Below are positions 29,112-38,990 of a DNA stretch of 64,000 nt, in pieces. How positions within the stretch are numbered: position 1 is the first letter of the stretch; every line of letters begins with the position of its first letter. The notes under the pieces are model-generated. The model was not told the origin of the DNA. It was given only the letters and a program-made list of their open reading frames with translations, and did not search any database. This stretch comes from Azohydromonas aeria. GTDB taxonomy: Bacteria > Pseudomonadota > Gammaproteobacteria > Burkholderiales > Burkholderiaceae_C. The stretch spans positions 1-64,000 of the forward strand of contig NZ_VIDQ01000032.1 of NCBI RefSeq assembly GCF_009760915.1, written 5' to 3'. The translations under genes were made by a program, and so were the position numbers.

Positions 29112-29190
29112 CTCGACTATAAGCCGTTGATTTAAAAGACTTTTTCTCGCTCTAATGCTTGCTGGCTTAAAGCTTTTAAAGCTTGCTGGC
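29112..29190. other. AT-rich candidate unwinding element
   Basis: Immediately after the array lies the most AT-rich stretch of the area, with runs such as TTGATTTAAAAGAC. It includes a 15-base palindrome AAGCTTTTAAAGCTT (29170-29184) and a direct repeat GCTTGCTGGC (29157-29166 and 29181-29190). Position and composition fit the DNA-unwinding element of the origin. Confidence 0.55.
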
Positions 29191-29479
29191 AAAGGCGTGA
29201 CGAAGGAAAGGCAGATCGTCCGGTCCGGTGGCTGTCTTGCAGGGGCCCAGCAGAGCATCCGACACAAAAAGTGCAACCTTCCGACGACAGCCGAAAGGAG
29301 GCGCTTGAGGCAACCGGCAACGTCAGGCGTCTGGAGCCGCGGTACAGGCCGGGGAACCGCGCCGTTTTGGCCGATTCATCGAAACTCCTGTACGGGTCCA
29401 GCGCCCGAGGCCGTTCTCCGGAACACCTGTGTGCCGCTCAAGCACCTCTCCTTGAGTTCCGGTCCAAGCCGTGCAGGAC

Positions 29480-29559
29480 AAGGTTGCAGTTTTTGTGTGG
29501 CTTGCAGGAAGGCACATAGCAGCACGGAACCTCACCCGGCGTGGCACCGCAAGGTTGCG
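29480..29559. repeat. Distal inverted iterons
   Basis: Two reverse-orientation copies, AAGGTTGCAGTTTTTGTGT from 29480 and AAGGTTGCGGTTTTTGTGT from 29551, lie about 370-450 bases beyond the main array. They keep the full 19-base form and oppose the array. They may serve handcuffing or copy control, or mark the far border of the origin. Confidence 0.7.
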
Positions 29560-29829
29560 GTTTTTGTGTTCCGGGCTGATCAGCTCTGGAGCTCCAGCTC
29601 GCCCAGTGTTCGGTTCGCTGGGTGACCGGCCTATGTCCGCGCCTTGCAGCGCCGCCCATGGCGGCGCTGCACAGCGGCGCCGGCGTGGCAAGTCAGCAGG
29701 CATACGGTTGCGTCACGACTCTCCTGCTTGACCAGCCGCCGCTGCCGGTGTCCGGCGAGGTCCGGCGCGAGCCGCGGGGCGGCCACCTGCCGCGAAAGTA
29801 GGCGCAGTGCGCCCGGCGATACTCGCCAC

Positions 29830-30255
29830 ATGAGCAGCAACGTCACCATCTTCCACAACCCGGCCTGCGGCACCTCGCGCAACGTGCTCGCGCTCATCCG
29901 CCATGCCGGCATCGAGCCCACCGTCGTCGAGTACCTGAAGACGCCGCCGACCAAGGAGCAGCTGCGCGAGCTGGTGGCCGCCACGGGCCAGAGCGTGCGG
30001 GCGCTGCTGCGCGAGAAGGGCACGCCCTACGCGGAGCTTGGCCTGGGCGACCCGGCGTGGAGCGACGACCAGTTGCTGGACTTCATCCAGCAGCATCCGA
30101 TCCTCATGAACCGCCCGCTGGTCGTGACGCCGCTGGGCACCAGGCTGTGCCGGCCGTCCGAGGCGGTGCTGGAGTTGTTGCCCGTGGGCCCGCTGCCGCC
30201 TTTCACCAAGTCCGATGGCGAGGTCGTGCACGACAGCGGTGCGCGGCGCGGCTGA
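29830..30255 (+). CDS. arsC: Arsenate reductase, glutaredoxin-dependent type
   Basis: A 141-residue ArsC of the glutaredoxin-linked family: catalytic Cys13 in FHNPACGTSRNVLALIRHAG, then VVEYLKTPPTKEQL, and the arginine-bearing end MNRPLVVTPLGTRLCRPSEAVLELLP, which supplies the conserved arsenate-binding Arg residues. It would reduce As(V) to As(III) using glutathione and glutaredoxin. No arsB/acr3 or arsR gene is adjacent, so it is either a lone resistance gene or a housekeeping YfgD-like member. The ATG at 29830 is chosen because upstream codons are low complexity. The PhzF gene follows after 5 bases. Confidence 0.88.
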   Translation: MSSNVTIFHNPACGTSRNVLALIRHAGIEPTVVEYLKTPPTKEQLRELVAATGQSVRALLREKGTPYAELGLGDPAWSDDQLLDFIQQHPILMNRPLVVTPLGTRLCRPSEAVLELLPVGPLPPFTKSDGEVVHDSGARRG

Positions 30256-30260
30256 GGGCC

Positions 30261-31112
30261 ATGCGTTCGCGCCCCTTCGCGCAGGTTGACGTCTTCACCG
30301 CCACGCCCTGCCTCGGCAACCCGCTGGCCGTGGTACTGGACGGGCAAGGCCTGGATGCGGCCGCCATGCAGCGCTTCACCGACTGGACCAACCTGTCGGA
30401 AGCCACCTTCGTGCTGCCGCCCACGATGCCCGGGGCGGACTACGCGCTGCGCATCTTCTGTCCCGGGCGTGAGCTGCCGTTCGCGGGCCATCCCACGCTG
30501 GGCAGCTGCCACGCCTGGCTGGCCGCGGGCGGGCAGCCCAAGGGCGCGGACATCGTGCAGGAGTGCGGCGCGGGGCTGGTGCGCATCCGCCGCAGCGGCC
30601 GCCAACTGGCCTTCGCCGCGCCGGCGCTGCGGCGCAGCGGCGCGCTGGACGAGGCCGACGTGCAGCACCTTTGCCGGGGCCTGGGGCTGAGCCGCGCGGA
30701 CGTCGCGGCGCATGCCTGGTGCGACAACGGCCCGGGCTGGCGCGCCTTGCTGCTGAAGTCGGCGGAGGCGGTGCTGGCGCTGCGGCCCGACCCGGCGCTG
30801 CTCAAGGATCTGGACATCGGCGTGGTGGGGCCGCATGCCCGCGGCCAGGGGCCCGATGGCTGCGCTTTCGAGGTGCGCGCCTTCTTTCCCGGCCACGGCG
30901 GTACGCTGGCCGAGGACCCGGTCACGGGCAGCCTCAATGCCGCGCTGGCGCAATGGCTCATCGGCGCGGGGCTGGCTCCTGAAAGCTATGTCGCCAGCCA
31001 GGGCACGGCACTGGGCCGCGCCGGGCGCGTGCACGTGCAGCGCGACGCGCAGGGCGCGGTGTGGGTCGGCGGCGAAACCATCGGCTGCATCAGCGGGACC
31101 GTGCTGCTGTAG
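30261..31112 (+). CDS. PhzF family protein
   Basis: A 283-residue two-domain protein of the diaminopimelate-epimerase fold. Family marks are the start FAQVDVFTATPCLGNPLAVVLD, the catalytic Glu in TNLSEATFVLPP (about residue 46), GRELPFAGHPTLGSCHAWL and the late EDPVTGSLNAALAQWL. PhzF itself isomerises a phenazine precursor, but most family members have unknown isomerase-like roles. No phenazine genes are near. It starts 5 bases after arsC, so the pair is probably co-transcribed. Confidence 0.88.
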   Translation: MRSRPFAQVDVFTATPCLGNPLAVVLDGQGLDAAAMQRFTDWTNLSEATFVLPPTMPGADYALRIFCPGRELPFAGHPTLGSCHAWLAAGGQPKGADIVQECGAGLVRIRRSGRQLAFAAPALRRSGALDEADVQHLCRGLGLSRADVAAHAWCDNGPGWRALLLKSAEAVLALRPDPALLKDLDIGVVGPHARGQGPDGCAFEVRAFFPGHGGTLAEDPVTGSLNAALAQWLIGAGLAPESYVASQGTALGRAGRVHVQRDAQGAVWVGGETIGCISGTVLL

Positions 31113-31141
31113 CGGCCCGGTGACCAGGACGTGGCTGCGTG

Positions 31142-31300
31142 CCCGCCGACCGGCTCGCGGGCGCGGCACTGGTCAACGACCGGTGGCTGGTGCTGACGCC
31201 GCACATCGGCTCGGCCACCGAGGAAGCGCGGCGCGCCATGGCAGAGAACGTCGTCGATCCGCTGGCGCGCCACTTCGGGTTGCAGTCCCCGAGACGCTGA
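31142..31300 (+). pseudogene. Remnant of D-2-hydroxyacid dehydrogenase
   Basis: Reading from about 31142 to the TGA at 31298-31300 gives the C-terminal end of a D-isomer-specific 2-hydroxyacid dehydrogenase: DRLAGAALVNDRWLVLTPHI then GSATEEARRAMAENVVDPLA. The catalytic His of the LTPHIGSAT motif is present, but the catalytic and NAD-binding parts are missing: the PhzF gene ends 30 bases upstream. It is a decayed fragment, probably left by deletion or rearrangement. Confidence 0.7.
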
Positions 31301-31325
31301 GCATGGGGACGGGCCGTGCGCGGCC

Positions 31326-32642
31326 TCAACCGGCGAACAGCAGCGCCGGCTGTTCCAGCATGCCGCGGATGGACTGCACGAAGCGCGCTGCGTCGATGCC
31401 GTCGATGACGCGGTGGTCGAACGACGACGACAGGTTCATCGCCAGCCGCGGCACGACCAGGCCGCCGCGCAGTGCCGGCCGCTCGACGATGCGGTTGACG
31501 CCCACAATGGCCACCTCCGGGTGGTTGATGACCGGCGTGGAAGCGATGCCGCCCAGCGCCCCGAGACTGGTCAGCGTGATGGTCGAGCCGCTGAGCTCGT
31601 CGCGGGTCACACGCCCGGCGCGCGAGGCTTCGGCCAGGCGAGCGACCTCGCCGGCGATCGCCCACAGGTCCAGCGCCTCGGCGTGGCGCAGCACCGGCAC
31701 CATCAGCCCATGCGCGGTCTGCGTCGCGACGCCCAGGTGCACCGCGCCATGGCGCGTGATTACGCCAGCCTCGTCATCGAAGCGCGCGTTGAGATGCGGG
31801 AACTCGGCGCAGGCCAGCACGATGGCACGCGCCATGAATGCCAGCAGCGTCAGCCGCGGCCGCTGGCCGTCCCATTTCGCGTTCAGCGCGGCACGCAGGG
31901 CCTCGACCTCGGTGACGTCGATCTCCTCGACGTAGCTGAAGTGCGGAATGCGCCGCTTGGCTTCCTGCATCTTCATCGCGATGCGCCGGCGCAGCCCGAT
32001 CACGGGCACGGCCTCGGTGTCGTCGCGCGGCGCGCCTGCGCTGCGCGGTACCGCGGCCGGCGCCCCGGGTGGCTGGCGGCCATGGCGTGCCAGGTGCGCA
32101 TCGAGGTCAGCGTGGACGATGCGGCCGGCGGTGCCGCTGGGCCGCACGTCCTTGAGCTCGATGCCGAGCTCCCAGGCCCGGCGCCGCACGGCCGGGGAGG
32201 CGATCGGGCGGTCGTCGCGAGGCATCGCAGCCGGGGCCTCGCCCGTCCCAACCGCTTCATCCCGAGCGCTGGCCCTGGACTGCCTTGCAGCTGAAGGTGG
32301 CGGTGGCGGTGGCGGTGGCCTGCGGGGCTCGGCCGGCGGCTGGTCGGCCGGCGCGCCGCCGGCCGCGGGCAACCGGTCCGCGACGCCTGCTGCCTCGCCC
32401 GCCGCGTCCTCGAAGCGCACCAGCACCGAGCCCACCGCCAGCAACTGCCCGACCTCGCCGCCGAGCGCGGCGATGCGGCCCGAGGCCGGCGACGGGATCT
32501 CGATCGAGGCCTTGTCGGTCATCAGCGTGGCGAGCGCCTGGTCCTCGGCGACTTCGTCGCCCGGCTTCACGTGCCACTCGACGACCTCGACCTCGGCGAT
32601 GCCTTCGCCGACGTCGGGCACCTTCACGACGCGTGCGGCCAT
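31326..32642 (-). CDS. Dihydrolipoamide acyltransferase (E2) of branched-chain 2-oxoacid dehydrogenase
   Basis: A 438-residue E2 subunit from the ATG at 32642. The lipoyl domain comes first (VKVPDVGEGIAEVEVVEWHVKPGD, lipoyl-Lys in MTDKASIEIPSP). A Pro-rich linker contains eight prolines in a row. The peripheral subunit-binding domain follows (IASPAVRRRAWELGIELKDVRPSG), then the acyltransferase domain ending in SSSFDHRVIDGIDAARF with the HRxxDG active site. It transfers acyl groups from E1-bound intermediates to CoA. It is the last of three genes in order E1alpha, E1beta, E2; the E3 gene is not present here. Gene order and E1 type favour branched-chain oxoacids over pyruvate. Confidence 0.88.
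   Translation of the reverse strand: MAARVVKVPDVGEGIAEVEVVEWHVKPGDEVAEDQALATLMTDKASIEIPSPASGRIAALGGEVGQLLAVGSVLVRFEDAAGEAAGVADRLPAAGGAPADQPPAEPRRPPPPPPPPSAARQSRASARDEAVGTGEAPAAMPRDDRPIASPAVRRRAWELGIELKDVRPSGTAGRIVHADLDAHLARHGRQPPGAPAAVPRSAGAPRDDTEAVPVIGLRRRIAMKMQEAKRRIPHFSYVEEIDVTEVEALRAALNAKWDGQRPRLTLLAFMARAIVLACAEFPHLNARFDDEAGVITRHGAVHLGVATQTAHGLMVPVLRHAEALDLWAIAGEVARLAEASRAGRVTRDELSGSTITLTSLGALGGIASTPVINHPEVAIVGVNRIVERPALRGGLVVPRLAMNLSSSFDHRVIDGIDAARFVQSIRGMLEQPALLFAG
32296..32319 (+). repeat. Hexanucleotide repeat inside E2 linker
   Basis: GGTGGC occurs four times in tandem and encodes, on the minus strand, the run of eight prolines in the E2 linker. Unit changes would add or remove two prolines without shifting frame. 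Confidence 0.75.
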
Positions 32643-32644
32643 GT

Positions 32645-33658
32645 TCAATCCTCCATCACGCGGCGCAGCGCGGCGGCCACGCGCGCGGGACCCGGGAAGT
32701 AAGCCCACTCGAGCGCATGCGGGTAAGGCGTGTCCCAGCCGGTGACGCGCTCGATGGGCGCCTCCAGGTGGTAGAAGCAATGCTCCTGCACCAGCGCGAG
32801 CAGCTCCGCGCCGAAGCCGCTGGTGCGCGTGGCCTCGTGCACGACGACGCAGCGCCGCGTCTTCTTCACCGACTCGACGATGGCCGGCAGGTCCAGCGGC
32901 CAGAGGCTGCGCAGGTCGATGATCTCGGCATCGACGCCGCTCTCGGCCACGGCCGCTTCGGCCACGAAGACCATCGTGCCGTAGGCCAGCACGGTCACGT
33001 CCCGCCCGGGGCGCGCCACCGCCGCCGTCTCCAGCGGCAGCGTGTAGTAGCCCTCGGGCACCTCGCTGGCCGGGTGCTTCGACCACGGCACGACCGGCTG
33101 GTCGGCATGGCCGTCGAAGGGCCCGTTGTAGAGCCGCTTGGGCTCCAGGAAGATGACCGGGTCGTCGCACTCGATGGACGCGATCAGCAGCCCCTTGGCG
33201 TCATAGGGCGTGGACGGCATCACGGTGCGGATGCCGCAGACATGCGTGAACAGCGCTTCCGGGCTCTGGCTGTGCGTCTGGCCACCGTAGATGCCGCCGC
33301 CGCAGGGCATGCGGATCGTGATCGGCGCCGTGAAGTCGCCGGCCGAGCGGTAGCGCAGCCGTGCCGCCTCGGACACGATCTGGTCCGAGGCCGGGTAGAA
33401 ATAGTCGGCGAACTGCACCTCGACCACCGGCCGCAGCCCGTAGGCGCCCATGCCGACCGCCACGCCCACCAGCCCGCCTTCGGAGATCGGCGCATCGAAG
33501 ACGCGCGAGCGGCCGTGCCGGGCCTGCAGCCCCTCGGTGCAGCGGAACACGCCGCCGAAGTAGCCCACGTCCTCGCCGAAGACCACGACGTTCGGGTCGC
33601 GTTCGAGCATCACGTCCATGGCCGAGCGCAGCGCCTGGATCATCGTCATGCGCGCCAT
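32645..33658 (-). CDS. Branched-chain 2-oxoacid dehydrogenase E1 beta
   Basis: A 337-residue transketolase-like beta subunit from the ATG at 33658, separated from the E1alpha stop by one base. Typical blocks: ALRSAMDVMLERDPNVVVFGEDVGYFGGVFRCTEGL, RVFDAPISEGGLVGVAVGMGAYGLRPVVE, FADYFYPASDQIVSEAARLRYRS and VVHEATRTSGFGAELLAL. The FGGVFRCT and FADYFYPA wording is that of BCKDH beta rather than pyruvate dehydrogenase. It forms the heterotetramer with E1alpha that decarboxylates 2-oxoisovalerate-type acids. Two bases separate it from the E2 gene. Confidence 0.9.
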   Translation of the reverse strand: MARMTMIQALRSAMDVMLERDPNVVVFGEDVGYFGGVFRCTEGLQARHGRSRVFDAPISEGGLVGVAVGMGAYGLRPVVEVQFADYFYPASDQIVSEAARLRYRSAGDFTAPITIRMPCGGGIYGGQTHSQSPEALFTHVCGIRTVMPSTPYDAKGLLIASIECDDPVIFLEPKRLYNGPFDGHADQPVVPWSKHPASEVPEGYYTLPLETAAVARPGRDVTVLAYGTMVFVAEAAVAESGVDAEIIDLRSLWPLDLPAIVESVKKTRRCVVVHEATRTSGFGAELLALVQEHCFYHLEAPIERVTGWDTPYPHALEWAYFPGPARVAAALRRVMED

Positions 33659-33659
33659 C

Positions 33660-35362
<1,703 letters not shown>

Positions 35363-36109
35363 TCAGGCCCAGGACAGCTCGACCACGACGCCGTCGCGCT
35401 CGCTCATGCGATGACCATCGACCACGCCCGGCACGGTCTCGAGCCGGACGTTGAGCCCGGGCACGTCCGTGAACGCCACGTGATCCACGCTGGCGCGCCG
35501 GCCGTCGTGGGCCTGGGCGTGGACCTCCAGGCGCTCGGCGGCCGTGAGGCATTTCAGTCCCGCATCCGCCAGGCCTTGCAGGATGGCCTGGCGCGGGTCC
35601 ACGGTGCCGTAGTGGGCGGCAGTGTCCAGGCTGGCGTTGAAGTCGCCCGCCACGCACAGCAGGTGGTCGGCGTATTCCTGGCGCAGGCGCAACCATTCGG
35701 CACGCTGGCGCTGCACGGTGGCGTGGTGGCGCTGCCAGGCCAGCCCCTGGCGCTGCACCGCGCCGCCGCGGGCATGCGTCATGGCGGTGCCATACACCAG
35801 CACCGGCCGGTCCAGGGCCGGCGGATGCAGCCGCACCGCGACGGTTGACGTGGGGTCCTCAGTCACGACGGGTTCCAGCGCGTGCCGGGACCAGACGATG
35901 ACGCGATGCTCGCCGGCGTGCTGGAACTCGACACCGGGTACGGCACGGCAGGCATGGCCTTGTGCCGGCACGTTGGCGGCGTGACCGTCGGTCAGGATCC
36001 ACAGGTCCACGTCCAGACGACGCAGCACCGCGAGTTGTCCGGGGATGCGGGTACGGTGAAATGCGCCGGAGCGCCCGAGGTTCCAGGTGCCGATCCGCAA
36101 GGATGCCAA
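35363..36109 (-). CDS. Endonuclease/exonuclease/phosphatase family protein
   Basis: A protein of about 248 residues with the EEP (DNase I-like) fold. It begins SLRIGTWNLGRSGAF, has the metal-binding GDFNASLD (about residue 155) and ends with the SVDHVAFTD block that carries the catalytic Asp-His pair. The metal ligand Glu of the usual second strand is less clear. A TTG at 36109, with GGAGAG just upstream, gives the canonical start; the open frame also extends to an ATG at 36226 without a good site. Substrate unknown. It may belong to the 3' end of the kyn operon, although a gap of about 110 bases separates it. Confidence 0.72.
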   Translation of the reverse strand: MASLRIGTWNLGRSGAFHRTRIPGQLAVLRRLDVDLWILTDGHAANVPAQGHACRAVPGVEFQHAGEHRVIVWSRHALEPVVTEDPTSTVAVRLHPPALDRPVLVYGTAMTHARGGAVQRQGLAWQRHHATVQRQRAEWLRLRQEYADHLLCVAGDFNASLDTAAHYGTVDPRQAILQGLADAGLKCLTAAERLEVHAQAHDGRRASVDHVAFTDVPGLNVRLETVPGVVDGHRMSERDGVVVELSWA

Positions 36110-36222
36110 CGTCGTCTCTCCTTCCCGGTTTTCGTCCCGCCCGTCAGCAGCGGGTACGCATCGCAAGACACAAGACAGTGCCTGGATGCTGCAGAGCAAG
36201 CCTCGAACCCTGCCCTGTCCGT

Positions 36223-36744
36223 TCACCCCAGCCGGATGATGCGCCGCCAGGGCAGCCCGCCGTCGGCCTCGTAGTCGGCCACGACCCAGGTACGCGCCGG
36301 ATGGTCGGCCTGGTCAAGCAGGAAGCCGCGGACCACCCGGATCGAAGCCATGTCCAGCGCCGCGTAGGGCTGGTCCAGGCAGGTCAGCGCGGTGCCGGCC
36401 GCCAGCAGCCCCGCCAGCGCCACCTTGCGGCGCGTGCCCGTGGACAGCATCGACAGCGTCTTGCCCAGGTGCGGCTGCAGCCGCAGTGCCTGCGCCAGCT
36501 CCTGCGACAGTGCCGCGTTCCAGCGCGGACAGAGCGCGGCCAGTTCTGCCCAAACCTGTTCCGGCGTGCGCCCGTCAAGCCCGGGCAGGCTCAAATCCAG
36601 CCACAGGGCGTCACGCTCCGGCTCGGGTGACGCCGTTCCGGCTGCATCCAGGCAGCCCGCCAGCTCGCGCAGGCAGCGGGTCTTTCCGGTGCCTTCGTCG
36701 CCCACCACGGCAACCAGGCCCGCAGGCAATGGAAGATCGATCAT
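36223..36744 (-). CDS. ABC-type ATPase-like protein with altered Walker B
   Basis: A compact 173-residue ABC-family nucleotide-binding protein. Walker A is VVGDEGTGKTRCL, the signature is MLSTGTRRKVALAGLLA and Walker B/D-loop is LTCLDQPYAALD. The catalytic Glu after Walker B is Gln (DQP for DEP) and the switch histidine position reads VADYE, so hydrolysis may be slow or lost. There is no permease or binding protein beside it. It lies 30 bases after the kynA stop on the same strand (ATG at 36744; an in-frame ATG at 36753 is also possible), so it is probably part of the kynurenine transcript, but its role there is not known. Confidence 0.7.
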   Translation of the reverse strand: MIDLPLPAGLVAVVGDEGTGKTRCLRELAGCLDAAGTASPEPERDALWLDLSLPGLDGRTPEQVWAELAALCPRWNAALSQELAQALRLQPHLGKTLSMLSTGTRRKVALAGLLAAGTALTCLDQPYAALDMASIRVVRGFLLDQADHPARTWVVADYEADGGLPWRRIIRLG

Positions 36745-36774
36745 GGCCCGCATTGTGCGGCGCGGGCCCCTGTC

Positions 36775-37656
36775 TCAAAGCTCGGTGCGCAGCTGCCAGA
36801 TCTCCGGGAACAGCACCACGTCGAGCATCTTGCGCAGGTAGCCCACGCCCGAAGTGCCCCCGGTGCCGGTCTTGAAGCCGATGACGCGCTGCACCGTGCT
36901 CACGTGGCGGAAGCGCCAGAGGCGGAACGCGTCCTCGATGTCGGTGAGCTCCTCGCCGAGCTGGTACAGGTCCCAGTGCCGCTCGGGCTGGCGGTACACC
37001 TCCAGCCAGGCTTCCTTGACGGTTTCATTCGCCTCGTAGGGCTGCGTCCAGTCGCGCTGCAGGTGGCTTGCCGGAATGGCAAAACCGCGGCGCGCCAGCA
37101 GGCGCAGCGCCTCGTCGTACAGCGACGGCGCCTCGAAGGCCGCCTTCACCATCTCGAAGCGCTCCGGGTGGTGCCGGTGCGGCCCCAGCATGGCCGCGTT
37201 CTTGTTGCCCAGGCTGAACTCGATGCAGCGGTACTGGAAGCTCTGGAAGCCGCTGGAGTTGGCCAGGAAGCTGCGCATGGCGCTGTACTCCGGCGGCGTC
37301 ATGGTGGCCAGCACGTCCCAGGCGTTGAGCAGCTGCTCGAAGATGCGCGAGGCGCGCGCCAGCATCTTGAATGCGGGCGCCAGGTCGTCGCGCGCCACGT
37401 GCGCGGTGGCCGCGTGCAGCTCGTGCAGCAGCAGCTTCATCCACAGCTCGCTGGTCTGGTGCTGCACGATGAACAGCATCTCGTCATGCGCCGGCGACAG
37501 CGGGTGCTGCGCGCCCAGCACGGCGTCGAGGTGCAGGTAGTCGCCATAGCTCATGTCCTTCGAGAAGTCGAGCTTGGCGCGCTCCTCGGTGACGATGGCG
37601 GCAGGGGTCGAAGCCGGCGCAGCGGCCGGATTGTCGGGGTGGGCGCGGGGGCACAT
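36775..37656 (-). CDS. kynA: Tryptophan 2,3-dioxygenase
   Basis: A 293-residue heme dioxygenase that opens the indole ring of L-tryptophan to N-formylkynurenine. Family marks: [39 protein letters not shown] with the distal His, [20 protein letters not shown], and [22 protein letters not shown] with the proximal heme-ligand His, followed by [10 protein letters not shown]. Length is normal for bacterial TDO. It lies 37 bases downstream of kynU. First enzyme of the kynurenine route although third in the operon order. Confidence 0.95.
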   Translation of the reverse strand: MCPRAHPDNPAAAPASTPAAIVTEERAKLDFSKDMSYGDYLHLDAVLGAQHPLSPAHDEMLFIVQHQTSELWMKLLLHELHAATAHVARDDLAPAFKMLARASRIFEQLLNAWDVLATMTPPEYSAMRSFLANSSGFQSFQYRCIEFSLGNKNAAMLGPHRHHPERFEMVKAAFEAPSLYDEALRLLARRGFAIPASHLQRDWTQPYEANETVKEAWLEVYRQPERHWDLYQLGEELTDIEDAFRLWRFRHVSTVQRVIGFKTGTGGTSGVGYLRKMLDVVLFPEIWQLRTEL

Positions 37657-37693
37657 GAGGCGGTTCTCGCTTGCGGTAAGTGCTGGGCCGGGC

Positions 37694-38974
37694 TCAGGTC
37701 ACGGCGGCGGCACGGTTGAAGCGCTCCTGGCGCCACTCGCCGCTCTCCAGCACCTGCACCAGGTGCTCGACGGCATCCCACACGTCCACGTGGCGCAGGT
37801 ACAGCGGCGTGAGGCCGAAGCGCAGCAGCCCCGGCGCGCGGAAGTCGCCCACGACGCCGCGCGCGATCAGCGCCTGGACGATGGCATAGCCGCCCTCTTC
37901 GCGGATCAGGCTGACCTGGCTGCCGCGCTCGGCATGCGCGCGCGGCGTCTGCACGCTCAGGCCGTGGCCGGCGCAGCGCTGCTCGACCAGCGCGATGAAC
38001 AGGTCCGTGAGCGCCAGCGATTTGCGGCGCAGCGCCGCCATGCCGCCGAAGGGCTCGCTGGCCAGCACCGAATCGACGCCGCATTCCAGCGCGGCCAGGG
38101 CAATGGCCGAGGGCGTGCCGCACAGGAACTGCGTGATGCCCGCCGCGCCGCGGTACTGCGTGCTGAACTCGAAAGGCGCGGCATGGCCCATCCAGCCCGA
38201 CAGCGGCTGGTCCACGCGCAGCGCCTGCATGCGCTGCGCGTGGCGTTCGTGCATCCACACGAAGGCCGGCGCGCCGGGGCCGCCGTTGAGGTATTTGTAG
38301 CCGCAACCGATGGCGAAATCCGCGTTGCTGCCGCGCAGGTCCACCGGCACGGCGCCGGCCGAGTGCGCCAGGTCCCATACCACCAGCGCGCCGGCGCGCT
38401 GCGCGGCGGCCGTCACGGCGGCCATGTCGTGCTGGCGCCCGGTGCGGTAGTTCACCTGCGTGAGCATGAGCACGGCCAGCGAGCCGTCCAGCTGCGCCGC
38501 GATCTCGTCGGCGCCCACCAGCCGCAGCTCGAAGCCATGCTGCTGCGCCAGGCTCTGGGCGATGTAGAGGTCGGTCGGGAAATTCTCGCGCTCGGAGACG
38601 ATGACGCGGCGCCCGGGCGCGGCTTCGGCCTGCACCATCTGCAGCGCCACGCTGAGCACCTTGTACAGGTTCAGCGAGGTCGAGTCCGCGGCGATCACCT
38701 CGCCCGGCCCCGCGCCGATGAGCCGGGCGATCTTGTCGCCCACCGTTTGCGGCCGGTGGATCCAGCCGGCCTTGTTCCAGCTCTGGATCAGGTCGCGGCC
38801 CCATTCGTCCTCGACCACCTCGCGCAGCTTCGCGGCAGTGGCGCGCGGCAGCACGCCCAGCGAGTTGCCGTCGAGGTAGATCTGGCCTTCGGGCAGCTCG
38901 AACAGCTCGCGCAGCGGCGCCAGGGCGTCGGCGGCATCCAGTGCCAGGCAGTGGTCTCGGGTCAGCGTGGTCAT
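37694..38974 (-). CDS. kynU: Kynureninase
   Basis: A 426-residue PLP enzyme from the ATG at 38974. It cleaves kynurenine to anthranilate and alanine. The start ends a typical leader ([23 protein letters not shown]), with the aspartate of [16 protein letters not shown] and the PLP lysine in [19 protein letters not shown]. The [10 protein letters not shown] block is diagnostic. It is placed between kynA and an M20 hydrolase gene, 16 bases after the latter. The product anthranilate is the substrate of the CoA ligase encoded about 9 kb away. No arylformamidase gene (kynB) is seen in this window. Confidence 0.95.
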   Translation of the reverse strand: MTTLTRDHCLALDAADALAPLRELFELPEGQIYLDGNSLGVLPRATAAKLREVVEDEWGRDLIQSWNKAGWIHRPQTVGDKIARLIGAGPGEVIAADSTSLNLYKVLSVALQMVQAEAAPGRRVIVSERENFPTDLYIAQSLAQQHGFELRLVGADEIAAQLDGSLAVLMLTQVNYRTGRQHDMAAVTAAAQRAGALVVWDLAHSAGAVPVDLRGSNADFAIGCGYKYLNGGPGAPAFVWMHERHAQRMQALRVDQPLSGWMGHAAPFEFSTQYRGAAGITQFLCGTPSAIALAALECGVDSVLASEPFGGMAALRRKSLALTDLFIALVEQRCAGHGLSVQTPRAHAERGSQVSLIREEGGYAIVQALIARGVVGDFRAPGLLRFGLTPLYLRHVDVWDAVEHLVQVLESGEWRQERFNRAAAVT

Positions 38975-38990
38975 GTGTCTTGTCTCCAGT

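Larger units (their letters stand above)
28768..29570. other. Replication origin (iteron type)
   Basis: Gene-free region in front of rep. It holds eleven exact copies of YGCAACCTT or its complement (forward at 28845, 28901, 28974, 28993, 29061, 29082, 29103, 29272; reverse at 28820, 29480, 29551) and two degenerate ones (29015, 29037). Long copies extend to ACACAAAAACYGCAACCTT. A one-mismatch DnaA box TGTGGACAA lies at 28914-28922. An AT-rich block follows the array. Together with rep and parAB this is the expected layout of an iteron-controlled origin. Confidence 0.85.

Noticed and set aside
30261..31112. PhzF as part of a phenazine pathway
   Set aside because: No phzA-G neighbours; PhzF-like proteins are widespread outside phenazine producers.
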